This document shows, one piece after another, positions 12,043 to 14,748 of a DNA stretch of 14,748 nucleotides. Position numbers and translations under genes: made by a program. This stretch comes from DATAQC01 sp046263055 (GTDB lineage Bacteria; Actinomycetota; Acidimicrobiia; Acidimicrobiales; AC-14), in contig JBHELO010000070.1 in assembly GCA_046263055.1 (NCBI GenBank), positions 1 to 14,748 on the forward strand, in the 5' to 3' direction. Every line of letters starts with the position of its first letter. The first letter of the stretch is position 1. The notes beneath the pieces are model-generated. The model did no database searches. It worked only from the letters and a program-made list of their open reading frames with translations, and was not told the DNA's origin.

Positions 12043-13026
12043 ATGACCCTGCCCATCGCCGTCGACGCCATGGGCGCCGACCGCGGTCCGGCCGAGATCG
12101 TGCGCGCCGCCCGCCAGGCCCGCGACGAGCACGGCATCCACCTCGTGCTCGTGGGCCGGGCCGAGGACATGGGAGACACCGGCGGGATCGAGGTGCTGGC
12201 CGCCGGGGAGGTGGTGGAGATGGGCGACGACCCCGCCACCGCCGTGCGCCGCAAGCGGGACGCCTCGATGGTGCGGGCCGCCGAGGCGGTGCGCGACGGG
12301 CGGGCGGCGGCCATGGTGAGCGCCGGCAACACGGGGGCGGCCATGGCCAGCGCCCTGCTGCGAATGGGCCGCATCTCGGGCGTGGCCCGGCCGGCCATCG
12401 CCACCACCATCCCGGTGCCCGGCAGCACGCCCACCGTGCTCCTCGACTCGGGCGCCAACGCCGAGTGCACGGCCGCCTGGCTGGTCCAGTTCGCCCAGAT
12501 GGGCGCCGTCTTCTTCGCCGAGCGCTTCGGCGTGCCCGAGCCCCGGGTCGCCCTGCTCTCCATCGGCGAGGAGCCCACCAAGGGCACCCCGCTGGTCAAG
12601 GAGGCCCACGCCCTGCTGGGCGAGCCCGGGTGCCTGGCGGCCGGCAAGTTCGTGGGCAACGTCGAGGGCCGCGACGTGCTGAGCGACGCGGTGGACGTGG
12701 TGGTCACCGACGGCTTCACCGGCAACGTGGTGCTCAAGACGCTCGAAGGCGGGGTGGGGTTCGTCGTGCGCACCTTCCTGGCCGCCATGACGTCCACCGA
12801 CGACGCCAAGGCGGCCACCGACCGCCTCCTGCCGGTGCTCGCCCCCCTGTACGAGGAGCTCGACCCCGACACCTACGGCGGGGCCATGCTGCTCGGGGTG
12901 GACGGAGTGTGCATCATCAGCCACGGCTCGTCGTCCGCCAAGGCCATCGTGAACGCCATCCGGGCCGGGCGGGAGATGGCCGACGCCGATCTCGTCGGGC
13001 ACCTGCGGGCCGCCGTCCGGCCCTGA
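12043..13026 (+). CDS. plsX: phosphate acyltransferase PlsX
   Basis: PlsX converts acyl-ACP and phosphate into acyl-phosphate, the donor for the first acylation of glycerol-3-phosphate in phospholipid synthesis. It is a peripheral membrane enzyme. The 327-residue sequence shows PIAVDAMGADRGPAEIV at the start, AAAMVSAGNTGAAMASALLR, then LDSGANAECTAAWLVQFAQM and ALLSIGEEPTKGTPLVKEAH. GNVEGRDVLSDAVDVVVTDG and FTGNVVLKTLEG follow, then GGAMLLGVDGVCIISHGSS near the end; all are family blocks. The length is normal. It lacks an evident Shine-Dalgarno sequence before ATG 12043. The acyl carrier protein gene follows after 111 bp. Confidence 0.97.
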   Translation: MTLPIAVDAMGADRGPAEIVRAARQARDEHGIHLVLVGRAEDMGDTGGIEVLAAGEVVEMGDDPATAVRRKRDASMVRAAEAVRDGRAAAMVSAGNTGAAMASALLRMGRISGVARPAIATTIPVPGSTPTVLLDSGANAECTAAWLVQFAQMGAVFFAERFGVPEPRVALLSIGEEPTKGTPLVKEAHALLGEPGCLAAGKFVGNVEGRDVLSDAVDVVVTDGFTGNVVLKTLEGGVGFVVRTFLAAMTSTDDAKAATDRLLPVLAPLYEELDPDTYGGAMLLGVDGVCIISHGSSSAKAIVNAIRAGREMADADLVGHLRAAVRP

Positions 13027-13077
13027 GCCGGGCCCGTCGGCCCTGACCGTTCACAAGCGCGCAAGCTCCCCGCTCAG

Positions 13078-13083
13078 TACACT
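13078..13083 (+). promoter_or_regulatory. candidate -10 box (TACACT) for acpP-rnc-mutM
   Basis: TACACT fits TANNNT and lies in the relatively AT-rich part of the 111-bp gap between plsX and the acyl carrier protein gene. TTCACA at 13050-13055 resembles a -35 box but is 22 bases away, too far for a classic promoter. A separate transcript starting here is plausible, not proven. Confidence 0.35.
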
Positions 13084-13123
13084 CCGCCCCGTTCTCGCTG
13101 TACCGGCTCTGTTCCCGCGGCCC

Positions 13124-13129
13124 GAGGAG
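13124..13129 (+). promoter_or_regulatory. ribosome binding site deciding the acpP start
   Basis: GAGGAG lies 8 bases before GTG 13138. The alternative GTG 13129 overlaps this very site, so 13138 is the better start. Confidence 0.6.
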
Positions 13130-13137
13130 TGTTGCCC

Positions 13138-13443
13138 GTGGCGCCCGACACCGACGTCGAACGCGGTCCGCTGGACCGCCAGGCCGTCCTCGACCTCATC
13201 CGGGACCGGCTGGCCGACATCTTGGAGATCGACCCCGCCACCATCGGCGAGGGCGCCTCGTTCAGCGACGACCTGGACGCCGACTCGCTGGCCCTCATCG
13301 AGCTGGTGGAGGCGCTGGAGGAGGCCCTGAGCGGGCGGGCGGCCGGCTTCCGCATCGACGACGAGGATCTGGAGGACCTGAAGACGGTCCGCGACGCCGT
13401 GGACTATGTGGTGGCACGCGTCGGCGAGGCGTCCGCGCCCTGA
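13138..13443 (+). CDS. acpP: acyl carrier protein
   Basis: This is a 101-residue acyl carrier protein, longer than the usual 75-80 because of an N-terminal extension and an inserted loop (SGRAAGFRIDDED). The phosphopantetheine attachment site is DLDADSLALIEL, with Ser at residue 50. Other family elements are LADILEIDPATIGEGASF and LKTVRDAVDYVV at the end. It carries growing acyl chains on the prosthetic group that comes from CoA, so CoaD upstream and PlsX next door belong to the same supply chain. The start GTG 13138 has a GAGGAG site. Its stop overlaps the beginning of the rnc region. Confidence 0.93.
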   Translation: MAPDTDVERGPLDRQAVLDLIRDRLADILEIDPATIGEGASFSDDLDADSLALIELVEALEEALSGRAAGFRIDDEDLEDLKTVRDAVDYVVARVGEASAP

Positions 13444-13466
13444 GCCACCTTCCTGAGGCGGAGGCG

Positions 13467-14210
13467 TTGGGTGAACGGCTGGGGCGACCATTTCGCGACC
13501 CGGAGTTGCTCGATCGGGCCATGGCCCACCGGTCGTGGTGCGCGGAGACGCCCGGCGTGGAGTCCAATGAGCGGCTCGAGTTCCTGGGCGACGCGGTGCT
13601 CGGGCTGGTGGTCACCGACCACGTCTTCCGCACCTACCCCAGGTTGCCCGAGGGCCACCTGGCCCAGGTGCGGGCGGCGGTGGTGAACGCCGGCGCCCTG
13701 GCCGAGGTGGCCGAGGAGCTGGAGCTGGGCCGGGCCCTGCTCCTGGGCAAGGGAGAGGACGCCTCCGGGGGCCGGGAGAAGCCCTCCATCCTGGCCGACG
13801 CCATGGAGGCGGTCATCGGCGCCGTGTACCTGGACGGCGGGTGGGACGCGGCCGCCGCCCTGGTGATGGGCCTCCTGGGCGAGCGCATCGCCGAGGCCGC
13901 CGCCGGGCCCGGCGGCCACGACTTCAAGACCCGCCTCCAGGAGCTGGCGGCCCGGCGCTTCGACCAGCTGCCCCGCTACGACGTGGTCGGCGAGGGTCCC
14001 GACCACGCCAAGCGGTTCTCGGCCGTCGTCTACCTTGCCGGCCAGGCGGCGGGAGCCGGCGAGGGGCGGTCCAAGAAGCAGGCCGAGCAGGGCGCCGCCC
14101 GCCTGGCCTGGGAGAGCCTCACCGCCCGGGTCGCCCCGCCCGCCGGTGGTGGCGTCGAGGCGCCGGTCACCGGCGCCGCCGGTGCCGCCGACGAGTCCTA
14201 CGGTGCCTGA
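13467..14210 (+). CDS. rnc: ribonuclease III
   Basis: RNase III cuts double-stranded RNA, including the rRNA precursor. Residues 1-150 form the catalytic domain: NERLEFLGDAVLG (E38, D42) is the family signature and DAMEAVIGAVYLD supplies D111 and E114, so all catalytic acids are present. The double-stranded-RNA-binding domain follows as DFKTRLQELAARRFDQLPRY, then KRFSAVVYLAGQ and RSKKQAEQGAARLAWESL. About 25 low-complexity residues end the protein. The TTG at 13467 has GAGG 8 bases upstream. The same frame is open further left (SHLPEAEALGERLG), back to a CTG that would overlap the acpP stop as CTGA; a non-standard CTG start there cannot be excluded. The last 8 bp overlap mutM (GTGCCTGA). Confidence 0.95.
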   Translation: MGERLGRPFRDPELLDRAMAHRSWCAETPGVESNERLEFLGDAVLGLVVTDHVFRTYPRLPEGHLAQVRAAVVNAGALAEVAEELELGRALLLGKGEDASGGREKPSILADAMEAVIGAVYLDGGWDAAAALVMGLLGERIAEAAAGPGGHDFKTRLQELAARRFDQLPRYDVVGEGPDHAKRFSAVVYLAGQAAGAGEGRSKKQAEQGAARLAWESLTARVAPPAGGGVEAPVTGAAGAADESYGA

Positions 14211-14748
14211 GCTCCCCGAGGTCGAGACCCTCAAGCGGGACCTCGAGAAGGAGGTCGTCGGCAAGCGCATCCGCGCCGTGGAGGTCACGGGGATGCGCTC
14301 CATCCGTCGCCATCCCAACAAGAAGCACTTCATCGCCAAGCTGGAGGGACGCAAGCTGGCGGGCGTCAAGCGCAAGGGCAAGTACCTGGTGTTCAAGATG
14401 GACAGCCCGGACGTGCTGGTGGCCCACCTGGGCATGAGCGGCCAGCTCCTGCGCTCCAAGGGCACCAAGGACCCGCTGGCCAAGCACACCCACGTGGTCA
14501 TCACCTTCACCCAGGGTGGGGCCCTGCGCTTCGTCGACCCCCGGACGTTCGGCGAGCTGTTCGTCACCGCCTCCGACGACCTGGAGCACAACGTCTCCGA
14601 GCTGGCTCACCTGGGGTTCGACCCGGTGGACGACATGATGTCGTGGACCAAGTTCGGCGAGCTGCTGCTGGCCCGCAAGGGCAAGCTCAAGACGCTGCTC
14701 ATGGACCAGCGCTTCGCGGCCGGGATCGGCAACATCTACAGCGACGAG
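14203..14748 (+). CDS. mutM: formamidopyrimidine-DNA glycosylase MutM (3' end cut by window)
   Basis: MutM/Fpg removes oxidised purines such as 8-oxoguanine from DNA and nicks the backbone. The visible 182 residues begin PELPEVETLKRDLEKEVVGK, where the Pro right after the initiator is the catalytic amine and the following Glu is also catalytic. KRKGKYLVFKM holds the conserved beta-hairpin Lys. HLGMSGQLLRSKG, VDPRTFGELFV and LMDQRFAAGIGNIYSDE (helix-two-turn-helix) are standard family blocks. The C-terminal zinc finger lies beyond the window. GTG 14203 is certain because the catalytic Pro must be residue 2; it overlaps the rnc stop by 8 bp. The rnc-mutM pair is common in actinobacteria. Confidence 0.97.
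   Translation, partial: MPELPEVETLKRDLEKEVVGKRIRAVEVTGMRSIRRHPNKKHFIAKLEGRKLAGVKRKGKYLVFKMDSPDVLVAHLGMSGQLLRSKGTKDPLAKHTHVVITFTQGGALRFVDPRTFGELFVTASDDLEHNVSELAHLGFDPVDDMMSWTKFGELLLARKGKLKTLLMDQRFAAGIGNIYSDE

Noticed and set aside
11637..13002. Two long minus-strand frames across hepT, rpmF and plsX
   Set aside because: They are shadows of rpmF and plsX; no family features.
13025..13045. Possible terminator after plsX (GGGCC-CGTC-GGCCC)
   Set aside because: The stem is only five pairs and no T-run follows; such matches are frequent by chance at this GC content.

Overview
The window is very GC-rich DNA with strong third-position GC bias. It uses GTG/ATG starts, short ATGA, GTGA and ATGGNTGA overlaps, and candidate TANNNT -10 boxes placed 6-7 bases before start codons (leaderless transcripts). 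With the gene order rsmD-coaD-(SepIVA/DivIVA-like)-DUF177-rpmF-plsX-acpP-rnc-mutM, this points to an actinobacterium (Actinomycetota). My guess is the Acidimicrobiia or a related deep lineage; that placement is inference from gene order and composition, not from a search.

The left part (about 1-5,910) is accessory and partly decayed. It holds a possible tail of an upstream gene, a mycothiol-dependent maleylpyruvate isomerase-like DinB-fold protein (TIGR03086 type, + strand), and a convergent FAD-dependent aromatic monooxygenase (- strand). A roughly 1-kb stretch follows without an intact gene; it contains the wreck of a tyrosine recombinase whose central domain is deleted and whose catalytic tyrosine codon is an amber stop. 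Next come an SRPBCC protein, an SRPBCC/AHSA1-like fragment that has lost its N-terminus, and a frameshifted Uma2-family (DUF820) gene that starts where the AHSA1 homology stops. A slipin (SPFH/band 7 membrane protein) and a small DUF1707-domain protein follow on the - strand.

The middle part (about 5,910-8,700) runs on the + strand. It has an animal-type haem peroxidase translationally coupled to a four-helix membrane protein, then a small secreted parallel beta-helix-like protein with a probable frameshift near its C-terminus.

The right part (8,710-14,748, end cut) is a housekeeping block: 16S rRNA methyltransferase RsmD, phosphopantetheine adenylyltransferase CoaD, a coiled-coil SepIVA/DivIVA-like protein, the cysteine-rich DUF177 protein, ribosomal protein bL32, PlsX, acyl carrier protein, RNase III, and formamidopyrimidine-DNA glycosylase MutM (3'-truncated by the window). 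These link ribosome maturation, CoA/ACP and fatty acid/phospholipid supply, cell division and DNA repair. Two things interrupt this conserved block: a complete MntA-HepT (type VII) toxin-antitoxin pair between the DUF177 gene and rpmF, and a two-copy 27-bp hairpin-forming tandem repeat inside the start of the DUF177 gene. I saw no tRNA or rRNA genes, CRISPR array, or intact insertion sequence.
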